From contig CAZECM010000008.1 in NCBI GenBank assembly GCA_964510785.1, positions 1 through 64,000 on the forward strand: a stretch of 64,000 nucleotides of DNA. Reading direction: 5' to 3'. Positions within the stretch are counted from its first letter, which is position 1; every line of letters begins with the position of its first letter. A program made the translations under genes and the position numbers. Origin of the DNA: JAAYZM01 sp964510785. Lineage in GTDB: Bacteria > Actinomycetota > Actinomycetes > Actinomycetales > Cellulomonadaceae. Below are positions 18,315 to 26,217 of this stretch, piece by piece. A model generated the notes under the pieces. It was given only the letters and a program-made list of their open reading frames with translations, ran no database searches and was not told the DNA's origin.

Positions 18315-20176
18315 GGGACGCGCTCCCCGAGGCGCACCACGACGGTTCCGAGCTCTACGTCCCCGCGGGGACGCCGGGGCTCGGCGACGTCGTACCGGTG
18401 CGGCTGCGGGTTCCGGCGGGCTACGGCGAGTCGGGCGTCCACGTGCGGTACGTGCACGACGGCGAACCGTTCACCGCACCGGCCCACCTCGACCGCGAGT
18501 CCGCGGGCGAGCACTGGTACGTCGCCGAGGTGCCCGTCCACAACCCCACGACGGGCTACCGCTTCCTCGTCGACCGCCCGGGCGGCTACCGCTGGGTCAA
18601 CGGGCGCGGCACGCGCCACCGCGACGTGCCCGACGCCGCGGACTTCCGGCTCACCGTCCACGAGCCGGGACCGGACTGGCTGCGTGACGGCGTCGTCTAC
18701 CAGGTGTTCCCCGACCGGTTCGCGCGCTCGGCCGCGGCGGACGGGCGCGAGCTCCCCGCGTGGGCACACCCGGCGGCGACGTGGGACACCGAGCCACCCA
18801 CGCACGGTCGCGGGTCCGCGAGCACCGTGTACGGCGGCGACCTGCGCGGTGTTGCCGAGCACCTCGACCACCTCGAGCGGCTCGGTGTCGACGTCCTGTA
18901 CCTGACGCCCGTCTTCGAGTCTCGTTCCAACCACCGCTACGACGCGACCTCGTTCGACCGCGTGGATCCGCTCCTCGGCGGGGACGAGGCGCTCGCCGCG
19001 CTCTCCACGGCCGTGCACGCCCGCGGCATGCGGATCGTGGGTGACCTCACGACCAACCACACCGGGGTCGGGCACGAGTGGTTCGAGCACGCCCGCGCGG
19101 ACCGCAGCGCGCCCGAGGCTGGGTACTACTACTGGACGGACCGCGAGCCCGGGTACGTCGGCTGGAAGGGCCACGCCTCGTTGCCCAAGCTCGACTACGC
19201 CTCGTCGGAGCTCACGCGGCGGATGGTGGCCGGCCCGGACTCGGTCACGGCCCGGTGGCTGCGCGAGCCGTTCGCCCTCGACGGCTGGCGCGTGGNNNNN
19301 NNNNNCACGCGCCAGCCGTCGAGGGCGAACGGCTCGCGCGTGGACGTCGCGAACATGACCGGTCGTCACGGCGTCCAGGACGAGGCCGCCCACGTCGCCC
19401 GCGCGATGCGCGCCACGATGGCGGCCCTGCGCCCCGACCTCGCGCTCGTCGCCGAGCTCTCGCACGACCCGAGCGGTGATCTTGCCGGTGACGGCTGGCA
19501 CGCGACGATGAACTACGCGGCGTTCACGCGGCCCGTGTGGTCGTGGCTGAGACCAGAGGACGGTCGGGACGTGTGGGAGCTGCCAGCCCGTGTCGCACGC
19601 CGCCCCGCGCGCGACATGATCGTGACGATGCGCGAGTTCGCCGCAGCGGTGCCGTGGACCGTGGTCGAACGGCAGTGGAACCTGCTCGGCTCGCACGACA
19701 CACCGCGCATCCGCACCCTCCTCGGTGGCGACCGGGCGCTGCAGGAGGTGGCCCTCGGCCTCCTCATGACGCTGCCCGGCACGCCCATGGTCTTCGCGGG
19801 CGACGAGGTCGGTGCCGAGGGCTCGAACGGCGAGCACGCCCGCACGACGATGCCCTGGGACGACCCGGCACGCTGGGACGCAGCGAGCTTCGAGCTGTAC
19901 CGCGGGCTCATCGCGGTGCGCCGGGGGAGCCGGGCGCTGCGGCGCGGCGGGCTGCGGTGGTTCGACGTCGGCCCCGACGCCGTCGCGTTCGCGCGCGAGA
20001 CGCCCGAGGAGACCGTGCTCGTCCTCGCGTCACGAGCACCGTGGGGCGGCGCCCGCCTGCGCGGGCTCGGGGGCACGGGGGAGAACCTCTACGGCGGGGC
20101 GAGCCTCGAGTCCGACGACGGCGCACTCGTGCTGCCCGGCGACGGCCCGGGACTCCAGGTGTGGCGCCTGGGCTAG
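18311..20176 (+). CDS. Cytoplasmic GH13 enzyme (neopullulanase/cyclomaltodextrinase-like), interrupted by assembly gap
   Basis: An N-terminal beta domain of about 120 residues (VPVRLRVPAGYGESG) precedes a GH13 barrel (VYQVFPDRFARS, DHLERLGVDVLYLTPVF, VGDLTTNHTG). Catalytic residues are Asp in GWRVDVANM, Glu in LVAELSHD and Asp in LLGSHDTPRI. No signal peptide, so it acts on imported maltodextrins. Sixteen spurious codons (19296-19343) come from an assembly gap; without them the protein is about 605 aa. GTG 18311 overlaps the MalG stop by GTGA. Confidence 0.88.
   Translation: MRDALPEAHHDGSELYVPAGTPGLGDVVPVRLRVPAGYGESGVHVRYVHDGEPFTAPAHLDRESAGEHWYVAEVPVHNPTTGYRFLVDRPGGYRWVNGRGTRHRDVPDAADFRLTVHEPGPDWLRDGVVYQVFPDRFARSAAADGRELPAWAHPAATWDTEPPTHGRGSASTVYGGDLRGVAEHLDHLERLGVDVLYLTPVFESRSNHRYDATSFDRVDPLLGGDEALAALSTAVHARGMRIVGDLTTNHTGVGHEWFEHARADRSAPEAGYYYWTDREPGYVGWKGHASLPKLDYASSELTRRMVAGPDSVTARWLREPFALDGWRVXXXXTRQPSRANGSRVDVANMTGRHGVQDEAAHVARAMRATMAALRPDLALVAELSHDPSGDLAGDGWHATMNYAAFTRPVWSWLRPEDGRDVWELPARVARRPARDMIVTMREFAAAVPWTVVERQWNLLGSHDTPRIRTLLGGDRALQEVALGLLMTLPGTPMVFAGDEVGAEGSNGEHARTTMPWDDPARWDAASFELYRGLIAVRRGSRALRRGGLRWFDVGPDAVAFARETPEETVLVLASRAPWGGARLRGLGGTGENLYGGASLESDDGALVLPGDGPGLQVWRLG
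19296..19343. other. Assembly gap with fold-back duplicate
   Basis: Ten N (19296-19305) are followed by 19306-19339, the exact reverse complement of 19261-19294 (34 bp). Deleting 19296-19343 restores GWRVDVANM in frame, the conserved catalytic block. The inverted copy is therefore an assembly artefact rather than biology. Confidence 0.9.
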
Positions 20177-20204
20177 CGTCGACGTCGGGTACGACCCGTC
20201 GCAC

Positions 20205-20210
20205 TAGGCT
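20205..20210 (+). promoter_or_regulatory. Leaderless -10 element of dgt
   Basis: TAGGCT ends exactly 6 nt before GTG 20217, and no ribosome-binding site is present, as in leaderless actinobacterial promoters. Confidence 0.5.
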
Positions 20211-20216
20211 TGGCAC

Positions 20217-21488
20217 GTGACTTCTCCTCGCACCTCCGGCTACGGCGCCGCCGACCGGGAGCGATGGGTGGCCGAGGAGCCCAAGTCCCGGGCCCGCACG
20301 GGGTTCGAGCGCGACCGGGCCCGTCTCGTGCACTCCTCGGCGCTGCGGCGGCTCGCGGACAAGACGCAGGTGCTCGGCCCCGCGACGGACGACTTCGTGC
20401 GCACGCGCCTGACGCACACGCTCGAGGTCGCGCAGGTGGGCCGCGAGCTCGGCAAGTCGCTCGGCTGCGACCCCGACGTGGTGGACACGGCGTGCCTCGC
20501 CCACGACCTGGGTCACCCGCCGTTCGGGCACAACGGCGAGCGCGCCCTCGCGCAGGTCGCTGCGGACATCGGTGGTTTCGAGGGCAACGCCCAGACCCTG
20601 CGGCTGCTCACGCGGCTCGAGCCGAAGGTCATCGACGCCGCCGGTCGTTCCGCGGGCCTCAACCTCACGCGGGCAAGCCTCGACGCGTCCGTGAAGTACC
20701 CGTGGGGGCGCGGCGACGGTCCCGCGCGCTCCGACGGGGAGGCGACCCCGAAGTTCGGGGTGTACGAGGACGACGGCGAGGTCTTCGCGTGGCTGCGCGA
20801 CGGGGCCGGCCCCCGCGTGCGCTGCATCGAGGCGCAGGTCATGGACCTCGCGGACGACATCTCCTACTCGGTGCACGACGTCGAGGATGCCGTCGTCGGC
20901 GGGAAGCTCGACTTCGCGACCCTCGGCGAGGACGACCAGCGCGAGCGCGTCGTGGCCGCCGTGCTCGAGTGGTACGGACCCGACACGTCCGCAGACGCGC
21001 TCGACGCGGCGATGGACCGGCTCGTCGACGCACACCTGTGGCAGACCGGTTTCACGGGCTCGCGAGCGGACCTCGCCCACCTCAAGGACACCGCGAGCCA
21101 GCTCATCGGCCGGTTCGTGCGGGCGGCCGAGTCCGCGACCCGGGCCCGGTTCGGCTCGGGGGCGCTGACCCGGTACGCCGCCGAGCTCGTGGTCCCGGAC
21201 GAGACGGTCGCGGAGATCCTCGTCCTGAAGGGTCTCGCCGTCGCGTACGTCATGGGGCCTCGCGAGTCCGAGCCCCTCTACCCGCGCCAGCGCGACATGC
21301 TCACCGAGCTCGTCGAGGTGCTCTACGCGCGGGCCCCGCTCGGCCTCGAGACCACGTTCGCGGCGGACTGGGCCGAGGCGGAGGACGACGCGGCCCGGCT
21401 GCGCGTGGTCGTGGACCAGGTGGCGTCCCTGACCGACATCTCCGCGGCGCAGTGGCACGCGCGGGACGTGCGGCCGCCGCACCGCTGA
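20217..21488 (+). CDS. dgt: Deoxyguanosinetriphosphate triphosphohydrolase-like protein, 423 aa
   Basis: HD-superfamily enzyme splitting dGTP to deoxyguanosine and triphosphate, affecting dNTP pools. Metal ligands are seen in RLTHTLEVAQV (His near 66) and CLAHDLGHPPFGHNGE (HD near 95), with a further Asp in DLADDISYSVHDVED. The N-terminal RDRARLVHSSALRRL segment is family-typical. It is the gene just before primase, a common actinobacterial neighbourhood. Confidence 0.9.
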   Translation: MTSPRTSGYGAADRERWVAEEPKSRARTGFERDRARLVHSSALRRLADKTQVLGPATDDFVRTRLTHTLEVAQVGRELGKSLGCDPDVVDTACLAHDLGHPPFGHNGERALAQVAADIGGFEGNAQTLRLLTRLEPKVIDAAGRSAGLNLTRASLDASVKYPWGRGDGPARSDGEATPKFGVYEDDGEVFAWLRDGAGPRVRCIEAQVMDLADDISYSVHDVEDAVVGGKLDFATLGEDDQRERVVAAVLEWYGPDTSADALDAAMDRLVDAHLWQTGFTGSRADLAHLKDTASQLIGRFVRAAESATRARFGSGALTRYAAELVVPDETVAEILVLKGLAVAYVMGPRESEPLYPRQRDMLTELVEVLYARAPLGLETTFAADWAEAEDDAARLRVVVDQVASLTDISAAQWHARDVRPPHR

Positions 21489-21529
21489 GCTGCCCCTGGG
21501 GACGGCGCCGTGGAGCCCGGGCGGACGCC

Positions 21530-21535
21530 TAGACT
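21530..21535 (+). promoter_or_regulatory. Leaderless -10 element of dnaG
   Basis: TAGACT ends 6 nt before GTG 21542, the same geometry as the dgt promoter; no Shine-Dalgarno sequence is visible. Confidence 0.5.
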
Positions 21536-21541
21536 CCAGGC

Positions 21542-23473
21542 GTGGCCGGACGGATCAAGCGCGAGGACGTAGCCCTGGTCCGCGAGCGCGCCAACATCGA
21601 AGAGGTCGTGGGCGCGCACGTCACCCTCAAGACCGCGGGCGTGGGCTCGGCCAAGGGCCTGTGCCCCTTCCACGACGAGCGCTCGCCGTCCTTCCACGTG
21701 CGACCCCAGGTGGGGCTGTGGCACTGCTTCGGTTGCGGCGAGGGCGGCGACGTCATCTCGTTCGTGCAGAAGATCGACGGGCTGGGCTTCGCGGAGGCCG
21801 TGGAGTACCTCGCGGGCCGCTACAACATCACGTTGCGCTACGAGGAGGGCGGCGCGCCGCGCTCCGGCATCGACGTCGGCTCGCGCCGTCGGCTGCTCGA
21901 GGCGAACGCGACGGCCGCACAGTTCTTCGGCGAACAGCTCGGGGGAGCCCCGGCCGCGGCGGCCCGCCAGTTCCTCACCGAGCGGGGCTTCGACTCCTCG
22001 CACGCCGAGCACTTCGGCCTCGGCTTCGCCCCGCAAGGCTGGGACGCCCTGCTGCGCCACTTGCGCGGGCGCGGGTTCACGGAGGCCGAGATCACCGCCG
22101 CCGGGCTCGTGAGCCAGGGGCAGCGCGGCGTCTACGACCGGTTCCGGGGGCGGCTCGTGTGGCCCATCCGCGAGGTGACGGGCGACGTCATCGGCTTCGG
22201 TGCGCGCCGGATCTTCGAGGACGACCAGGGGCCCAAGTACCTCAACACGCCCGAGACGGCCGTCTACCACAAGGCGCAGGTGCTCTACGGGCTCGATCTC
22301 GCGAAGCGGGAGATCGCCAAGTCACGCCAGGTCGTGGTCGTCGAGGGGTACACCGACGTCATGGCCGCGCACCTCTCGGGCGTGCCGACGGCCGTCGCGA
22401 CGTGCGGCACGGCGTTCGGCTCCGACCACGTGCGCATCGTGCGGCGGCTCCTGGGCGACACGGGCGTGGGAGGGGGAGTGCAGCTCGCCTCGGGCCAGAG
22501 CACGGGCGGGGAGATCATCTTCACGTTCGACGGCGACGAGGCGGGCCGCAAGGCTGCGCTGCGGGCCTTCGGAGAGGACCAGAGCTTCTCCGCCCAGACC
22601 TTCGTGGCCGTCGAGCCGAGCGGCATGGACCCGTGCGACCTGCGACTCGCCAAGGGGCCGGACGCCGTGGCGGCGCTCGTGCGTGCGCGCGTGCCGCTCT
22701 TCGAGTTCGTCATCCGCTCGACGCTCGCCGCCTTCGACCTCGAGACCGCCGAGGGCCGGGTCGGTGCCCTGCGGGCCGCCGCACCGGTGGTCGCGGGAAT
22801 CCGGGACACCGCGCTGCGGCCCGAGTACGCCCGCATGCTCTCGGGGTGGCTCGGGATGGAGCTCGAGTCCGTGCGCCGCGCGGTGGGGAACGCGCCGCGC
22901 GGTGGGGCGCCGTCGTCGGCCCCGTCGCGTCGCGACGCCGAGGAACCGCCGCCCGAGGACGACGCCGCGCCGATCGTCTCTCTGCCCGACGGGCGCGACC
23001 CCGTGGTGCGCCTCGAGACCCAGGCCGTCGAGATCCTGCTCCAGGTGCCCCACCTCATCCCCGCGGACATCCTGCACGTCGACACGGACGTGTTCGCCGT
23101 GCCCGTGCTCCGCGCCGTCGCCGAGGCCGTCCAGGCCGCCGGCGGGCTCGAGGCGGCCCGGGTGATCGTCGAGGGGGCGGGTGCGGCAGCGTGGATCGAG
23201 TCGGTGCAGGAGCAGGCGCCCATGGCACTCCACCCGGTGGTGACGCGCCTCGCCGTCGCGCCGCTCCCGGAGGATCGCGAGGCGCAGGTCCCCGCGTTCG
23301 TGCGAGGCGTGCTCGGTGCGCTCGAGGACCTCGGCCTCACCCGGCAGATCGCCCAGGCGCGGGGCCGGTTGCAGCGGATGGACAACGAGGCGGACCCCGG
23401 CGCGTACCAAGAGGCTTTCGCGGCGATCGTCGAGCTCGAGGCCCGACGACGAGCCCTGCGGGCCGACTCCTGA
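21542..23473 (+). CDS. dnaG: DNA primase, 643 aa
   Basis: Makes RNA primers for replication and binds the replicative helicase. A CHC2 zinc finger lies at about residues 41-64 (CPFHDERSPSF then HCFGCGEGGD). The catalytic core follows (FGARRIFEDDQGPKYLNTPET). The TOPRIM motif VVVEGYTDVMAAH and DGDEAGRKA supply metal ligands. A variable Ala-rich linker (about residues 450-490) leads to the C-terminal helicase-binding domain. Length and order match bacterial DnaG. Confidence 0.96.
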   Translation: MAGRIKREDVALVRERANIEEVVGAHVTLKTAGVGSAKGLCPFHDERSPSFHVRPQVGLWHCFGCGEGGDVISFVQKIDGLGFAEAVEYLAGRYNITLRYEEGGAPRSGIDVGSRRRLLEANATAAQFFGEQLGGAPAAAARQFLTERGFDSSHAEHFGLGFAPQGWDALLRHLRGRGFTEAEITAAGLVSQGQRGVYDRFRGRLVWPIREVTGDVIGFGARRIFEDDQGPKYLNTPETAVYHKAQVLYGLDLAKREIAKSRQVVVVEGYTDVMAAHLSGVPTAVATCGTAFGSDHVRIVRRLLGDTGVGGGVQLASGQSTGGEIIFTFDGDEAGRKAALRAFGEDQSFSAQTFVAVEPSGMDPCDLRLAKGPDAVAALVRARVPLFEFVIRSTLAAFDLETAEGRVGALRAAAPVVAGIRDTALRPEYARMLSGWLGMELESVRRAVGNAPRGGAPSSAPSRRDAEEPPPEDDAAPIVSLPDGRDPVVRLETQAVEILLQVPHLIPADILHVDTDVFAVPVLRAVAEAVQAAGGLEAARVIVEGAGAAAWIESVQEQAPMALHPVVTRLAVAPLPEDREAQVPAFVRGVLGALEDLGLTRQIAQARGRLQRMDNEADPGAYQEAFAAIVELEARRRALRADS

Positions 23474-23477
23474 CGTC

Positions 23478-23987
23478 CTAGAAGGTCTGGAGCTGCCACG
23501 TGCCGTAGACGACCACGGCGAGCGTGACGACGGCGAGAGCCACGGACACGGTGCGTGATCGCGAGATCCATGTCACGCCCACGAACGCCGCGATCCCACC
23601 GAGAATCCCGAGGCACGCGCCGAGCAGTGCACCGTCGACCGGATCGCCGCGCACCGCCGCGAACCCCGCACCCGCGACGGCACCGGTGACCACGCCGATC
23701 AGGGCGAAGACGGCGGCCTTCATCGTCCGGGACAGGCGGTGGGTCGCGGCGTCGACCGGCCAGAGCCCGAAGATGCAGGCGGGTACGGCCACGAGCAGCA
23801 CGAGCAGGCCGCCGCCGGCGACGTTGTCGAACCGCACGCGCCACGGCAGGTGATCCCCGGCGCCGGAGAACGTGATGACGCCGATGGCTGCCGTCGAGAC
23901 CAGGATCGCCGCTGACGCACCGGCGACCACCCGCCAGGCCTCGGCCGTACCGGAGGGGACCGCGCCGGGCGCGCGCGTGCTGATCAT
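23478..23987 (-). CDS. Small multipass membrane protein of unknown function, 169 aa
   Basis: About four hydrophobic segments (around residues 22-45, 57-78, 93-115, 120-140) and a fifth short one near the C-terminus, with no recognised motif. ATG 23987 is chosen; upstream extension enters the tRNA terminator. It is convergent with dnaG and is the last complete chromosomal gene before the prophage. Confidence 0.6.
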   Translation of the reverse strand: MISTRAPGAVPSGTAEAWRVVAGASAAILVSTAAIGVITFSGAGDHLPWRVRFDNVAGGGLLVLLVAVPACIFGLWPVDAATHRLSRTMKAAVFALIGVVTGAVAGAGFAAVRGDPVDGALLGACLGILGGIAAFVGVTWISRSRTVSVALAVVTLAVVVYGTWQLQTF

Positions 23988-24083
23988 CCGTTGTGACACG
24001 CGTCTAGCGTGGCAGATCGAAACGTTGCACACCCGTGTTCCGGGGTGGCGCGCCACATCGCGGACCGTGCCCGTGCCACAAGA

Positions 24084-24119
24084 CGAGGGCCCCAACCCGC
24101 GCACGGATTGGGGCCCTCG
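24084..24119 (-). terminator. Former tRNA-Asn terminator, left behind at attL
   Basis: A perfect 12-bp stem (24084-24095 with 24108-24119) and 12-nt loop lie directly beside the tRNA 3' fragment on the side expected for a terminator. On the minus strand the stem is followed by TCTTGT. Prophage insertion has moved it about 36.9 kb from the functional tRNA gene. Confidence 0.75.
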
Positions 24120-24157
24120 GTTGCTCCCCCGGTTGGACTCGAACCAACAACCCTTCG
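24120..24157. repeat. attL: attL core (38-bp direct repeat, tRNA-Asn 3' end fragment)
   Basis: Identical to 60993-61030 over 38 bases and differing immediately outside. It covers the tRNA T-arm, acceptor strand and part of the anticodon stem, and lacks the 5' half of the tRNA. It is the left junction. Confidence 0.95.
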
Positions 24158-24249
24158 GTTACCAGGAAGGCCAGGTCACGGACCTGGCCGAGTACCGCCG
24201 CGAGCGCGAGCTGCGCGCCGCCAGCCCCATCGAAGGAGACGCAGCATGA
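24158..24249 (+). pseudogene. Detached 3' end of the phage-form repressor gene (ends -DAA)
   Basis: Not a gene on its own in the lysogen: there is no start codon. In the circular phage the core repeat joins the repressor frame (60757 onward) to this segment; the 36,873-bp unit length is divisible by three, so the frame is kept. It adds 30 residues after LDSNQQPF, from GYQEGQVTDL through EYRRERELRA to EGDAA, then TGA at 24247-24249. That stop overlaps the next ATG (24246) as ATGA, supporting a real, coupled gene. The -AA end recalls ssrA-like degradation tags. Confidence 0.75.
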
Positions 24250-24533
24250 GCACCGAGACCAAGCTCGTCGAGGTCGAAGGATTTGGTCTTCACACCGATG
24301 AGTGCGCCCGGATGGGCTGGGCGTTCCTCGGCGGTGACGACTGCTCCTGCCGCGCACCCGACCCGGCCGCAGCCCTCGCCGCCAAGGTCGCAGCCGAGAC
24401 GGCCGCGGCCGAGCGTCGCCGGGATTACTGGGGCTGGGACGACGCCTGTGACTGGCGAGACCAGGACTTCCGGCGCTGCACACGTTCCCCCGGCCACCCT
24501 GGCGACCACGGGCCCGAGAAGCACGCGAGGTGA
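24246..24533 (+). CDS. Small Cys/Trp-rich phage protein, 95 aa
   Basis: GGAGA lies just before ATG 24246. The protein has an acidic N-terminus, an Ala-rich helix (about residues 38-57), a Trp-rich segment (YWGWDDACDWRDQDF) and a His/Pro C-terminus with CTRSPGHPGDHG. The start overlaps the phage-form repressor stop (ATGA) and its stop overlaps the integrase start (GTGA). It is therefore the middle gene of a repressor-orf-integrase chain in the circular phage. Function is unknown. Confidence 0.65.
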   Translation: MSTETKLVEVEGFGLHTDECARMGWAFLGGDDCSCRAPDPAAALAAKVAAETAAAERRRDYWGWDDACDWRDQDFRRCTRSPGHPGDHGPEKHAR

Positions 24534-25459
24534 GTGCCGCCGCCTTTGAGGCGGCGCGGCCCCGTCCACAGGCGACGCTCCGCCCGGTACACCTACGGCT
24601 GGTTTCTGCCGATGATCACCTAAACCCGCAGGTCAAAGGGGAGGGTGCGGCGGTGGCGAGCTCGTGGAACGAAACGATCGGGCAGTACGTCGAGTGGCTG
24701 ACCGCCTGCAGGCGATCGCCTGGCACGATCCGGCTGCACCGCCACTACCTCAACCACATCCGCGCGATCGCACCAACACCCGCCGAGGTCACGCACCGGA
24801 GCCTGCTGCGGTTCATGGGACAACCCCACAAACCCGACCACGAGCGATGGTCGGACGAGACACGCAAGTCCGCCCGCTCCGTAGCCGTCGGCTTCTGCAG
24901 CTGGGCACACCGCACCGGGCTCCTCGACGACGATCCGAGCGTCGGCCTGCCCCCGGTGTCCGTGCCTGCCGGAGTACCGAAGCCCGCACCTGAGCACGTA
25001 CTCGCCGAAGGCCTCGCCGGGGCCACCCCCCGCGTGCGGCTCATGCTGCTCCTCGCCGCCTACGCCGGCCTGCGATGCTGCGAGATCGCCCAGGTCCACA
25101 CCGACGACTACGTCGACGGGATCCTCTACGTCGTCGGCAAGGGCGGACGCCAACGCATCGTGCCGATCGAGCACCCCGAGATCGATTGGGGTCTGCGCCG
25201 CGCCGACGGCTGGGTGTTCCCGAACGGGCGTGGGTCGCACCTCACGGCCGGGCACGTGACCAAGCTGCTCTCCGACGCCCTGCCCGGCACGTGGACCGGC
25301 CACAAGCTCCGCCACCGCTTCGCGACCAGGTCCTACGCGGCGAACCCCGACCTGCTCGCGCTCGGAAAGGTCCTCGGCCACGCCCGCCCCGAGACCACCC
25401 AACGCTACGTCCAGGTCTCCCACGACGCATTGCGCGCCGTCGTGCGCGGCGCCCGGTAG
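24530..25459 (+). CDS. int: Tyrosine site-specific integrase, 309 aa
   Basis: Catalyses attP x attB recombination at tRNA-Asn. An N-terminal SAM-like core-binding domain (ETIGQYVEWLTACRRSPGTI) precedes the catalytic domain with Arg in AYAGLRCCEIAQ, Lys in VGKGGRQRIV, HKLRHRF, GHARPETTQ and nucleophile Tyr in QRYVQVS. GTG 24530 overlaps the upstream stop by GTGA. In the lysogen the gene is cut off from the repressor promoter, which now lies at the other prophage end, so expression should be low. Confidence 0.93.
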   Translation: MSAAAFEAARPRPQATLRPVHLRLVSADDHLNPQVKGEGAAVASSWNETIGQYVEWLTACRRSPGTIRLHRHYLNHIRAIAPTPAEVTHRSLLRFMGQPHKPDHERWSDETRKSARSVAVGFCSWAHRTGLLDDDPSVGLPPVSVPAGVPKPAPEHVLAEGLAGATPRVRLMLLLAAYAGLRCCEIAQVHTDDYVDGILYVVGKGGRQRIVPIEHPEIDWGLRRADGWVFPNGRGSHLTAGHVTKLLSDALPGTWTGHKLRHRFATRSYAANPDLLALGKVLGHARPETTQRYVQVSHDALRAVVRGAR

Positions 25460-25466
25460 CCGGCGG

Positions 25467-25766
25467 CTAGCGTCCGCGCTGCCACGGCAGCGGGCGTCGT
25501 GGCGGTGGGGTGAAGATGCCGTCAGGCTGCTCGATCCATCCGCCCTCGCGCAGGAGCCGGCGTGCGGTCTCGAGCGCCTCGGGCGTGACACGGTAGGAGC
25601 CGTCAGGCTGGAGTGCGAGTCCTGTCTCGAGAGCCGCATAGGCCGCGGCCCGGGCATCGTCGGGGTCGCCGGTGAGCACGCCCTTCAGGCCGCCGAGACG
25701 GTCGATGGTCTCGTACACGTCCGTGCGGTGGAGCGAGCGGTGGTCGGGGTAGTCGTAGCCGGTCAC
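25467..25766 (-). CDS. Hypothetical phage protein, 99 aa
   Basis: Starts with GYDYPDHRSLHRTDVYETIDRL and has a helical middle with a winged-helix-like pattern (VTPEALETARRLLREGGWIEQPDG). No function is recognised. It is convergent with integrase (7 nt between stops) and divergent from the HicA-like gene. Confidence 0.55.
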   Translation of the reverse strand: MTGYDYPDHRSLHRTDVYETIDRLGGLKGVLTGDPDDARAAAYAALETGLALQPDGSYRVTPEALETARRLLREGGWIEQPDGIFTPPPRRPLPWQRGR

Positions 25767-25867
25767 GGTCCGATGATGCGCGCTCGAACAGACGTTCGCA
25801 AGGGCGGTTCGCGAGGTGTAGGCGCCCGCGGCGCGGCCAGTTTCACCCGGCCCGAAGGTAACTCACC

Positions 25868-25912
25868 TTGCGCTAGCGTTAGGTCCAGGCTATACTGGGC
25901 TTGTTCGTACAA
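25868..25912 (+). promoter_or_regulatory. Strong promoter with palindromic operator, HicA-like module
   Basis: TTGCGC (25868-25873), 17-nt spacer and TATACT (25891-25896) form a near-consensus promoter. TTGT-TCGT-ACAA (25901-25912) is a palindrome over the expected transcription start and may bind an autoregulator. A Shine-Dalgarno AGGAGG-type site follows before ATG 25932. Confidence 0.65.
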
Positions 25913-25931
25913 CAGAAGAGAGGAGGAAAGG

Positions 25932-26138
25932 ATGGTGGACAAGGACACCCGCAAGGTGCTCAAGGCGGCCGAGAAGCAGGGCTTCGAGATCCGCACCAGC
26001 GCCAAGGGGTACCCGATGATCTACCGGGACGGGGTCTTCGTCACGAAGGCCGCACAGACACCCGGAGACCAGCGAGGCCTGAAGAACCTCATCGCCGCAC
26101 TGCGGCGGGCCGGGTTCAGGTGGCCACCACCCCGATAG
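25932..26138 (+). CDS. HicA-like protein (possible mRNA interferase toxin), 68 aa
   Basis: Length and sequence (VLKAAEKQGFEIRTSAKGYPMIY, DGVFVTKAAQTPGDQRGLKNLIAALRRAGF) resemble the dsRBD-like HicA fold: an N-terminal helix, a three-stranded sheet and a C-terminal helix. The usual catalytic histidine of the GSH motif is replaced by the KGYPM region, so toxicity is uncertain. It has its own strong promoter and is likely expressed in the lysogen. The HTH gene downstream may be its antitoxin or regulator. Confidence 0.6.
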   Translation: MVDKDTRKVLKAAEKQGFEIRTSAKGYPMIYRDGVFVTKAAQTPGDQRGLKNLIAALRRAGFRWPPPR

Positions 26139-26144
26139 CGGGAA

Positions 26145-26177
26145 GGGCCGGGAGTCGAGGTTAGCGACTCCCGGCCC
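26145..26177 (+). terminator. Perfect 13-bp stem-loop between HicA-like and HTH genes
   Basis: Stem 26145-26157 with 26165-26177, 7-nt loop. It follows the HicA-like stop by 6 nt. No U tract, so it may only partly terminate or may set the ratio of the two products. Confidence 0.6.
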
Positions 26178-26217
26178 GGTCCCCCATCTTCCTCTCACCA
26201 TCCACCAGGAGGCAAAG

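Noticed and set aside
19306..19339. Perfect 34-bp inverted repeat as a transposon end or cruciform
   Set aside because: It flanks an N run and removal restores a conserved enzyme, so it is an assembly fold-back.
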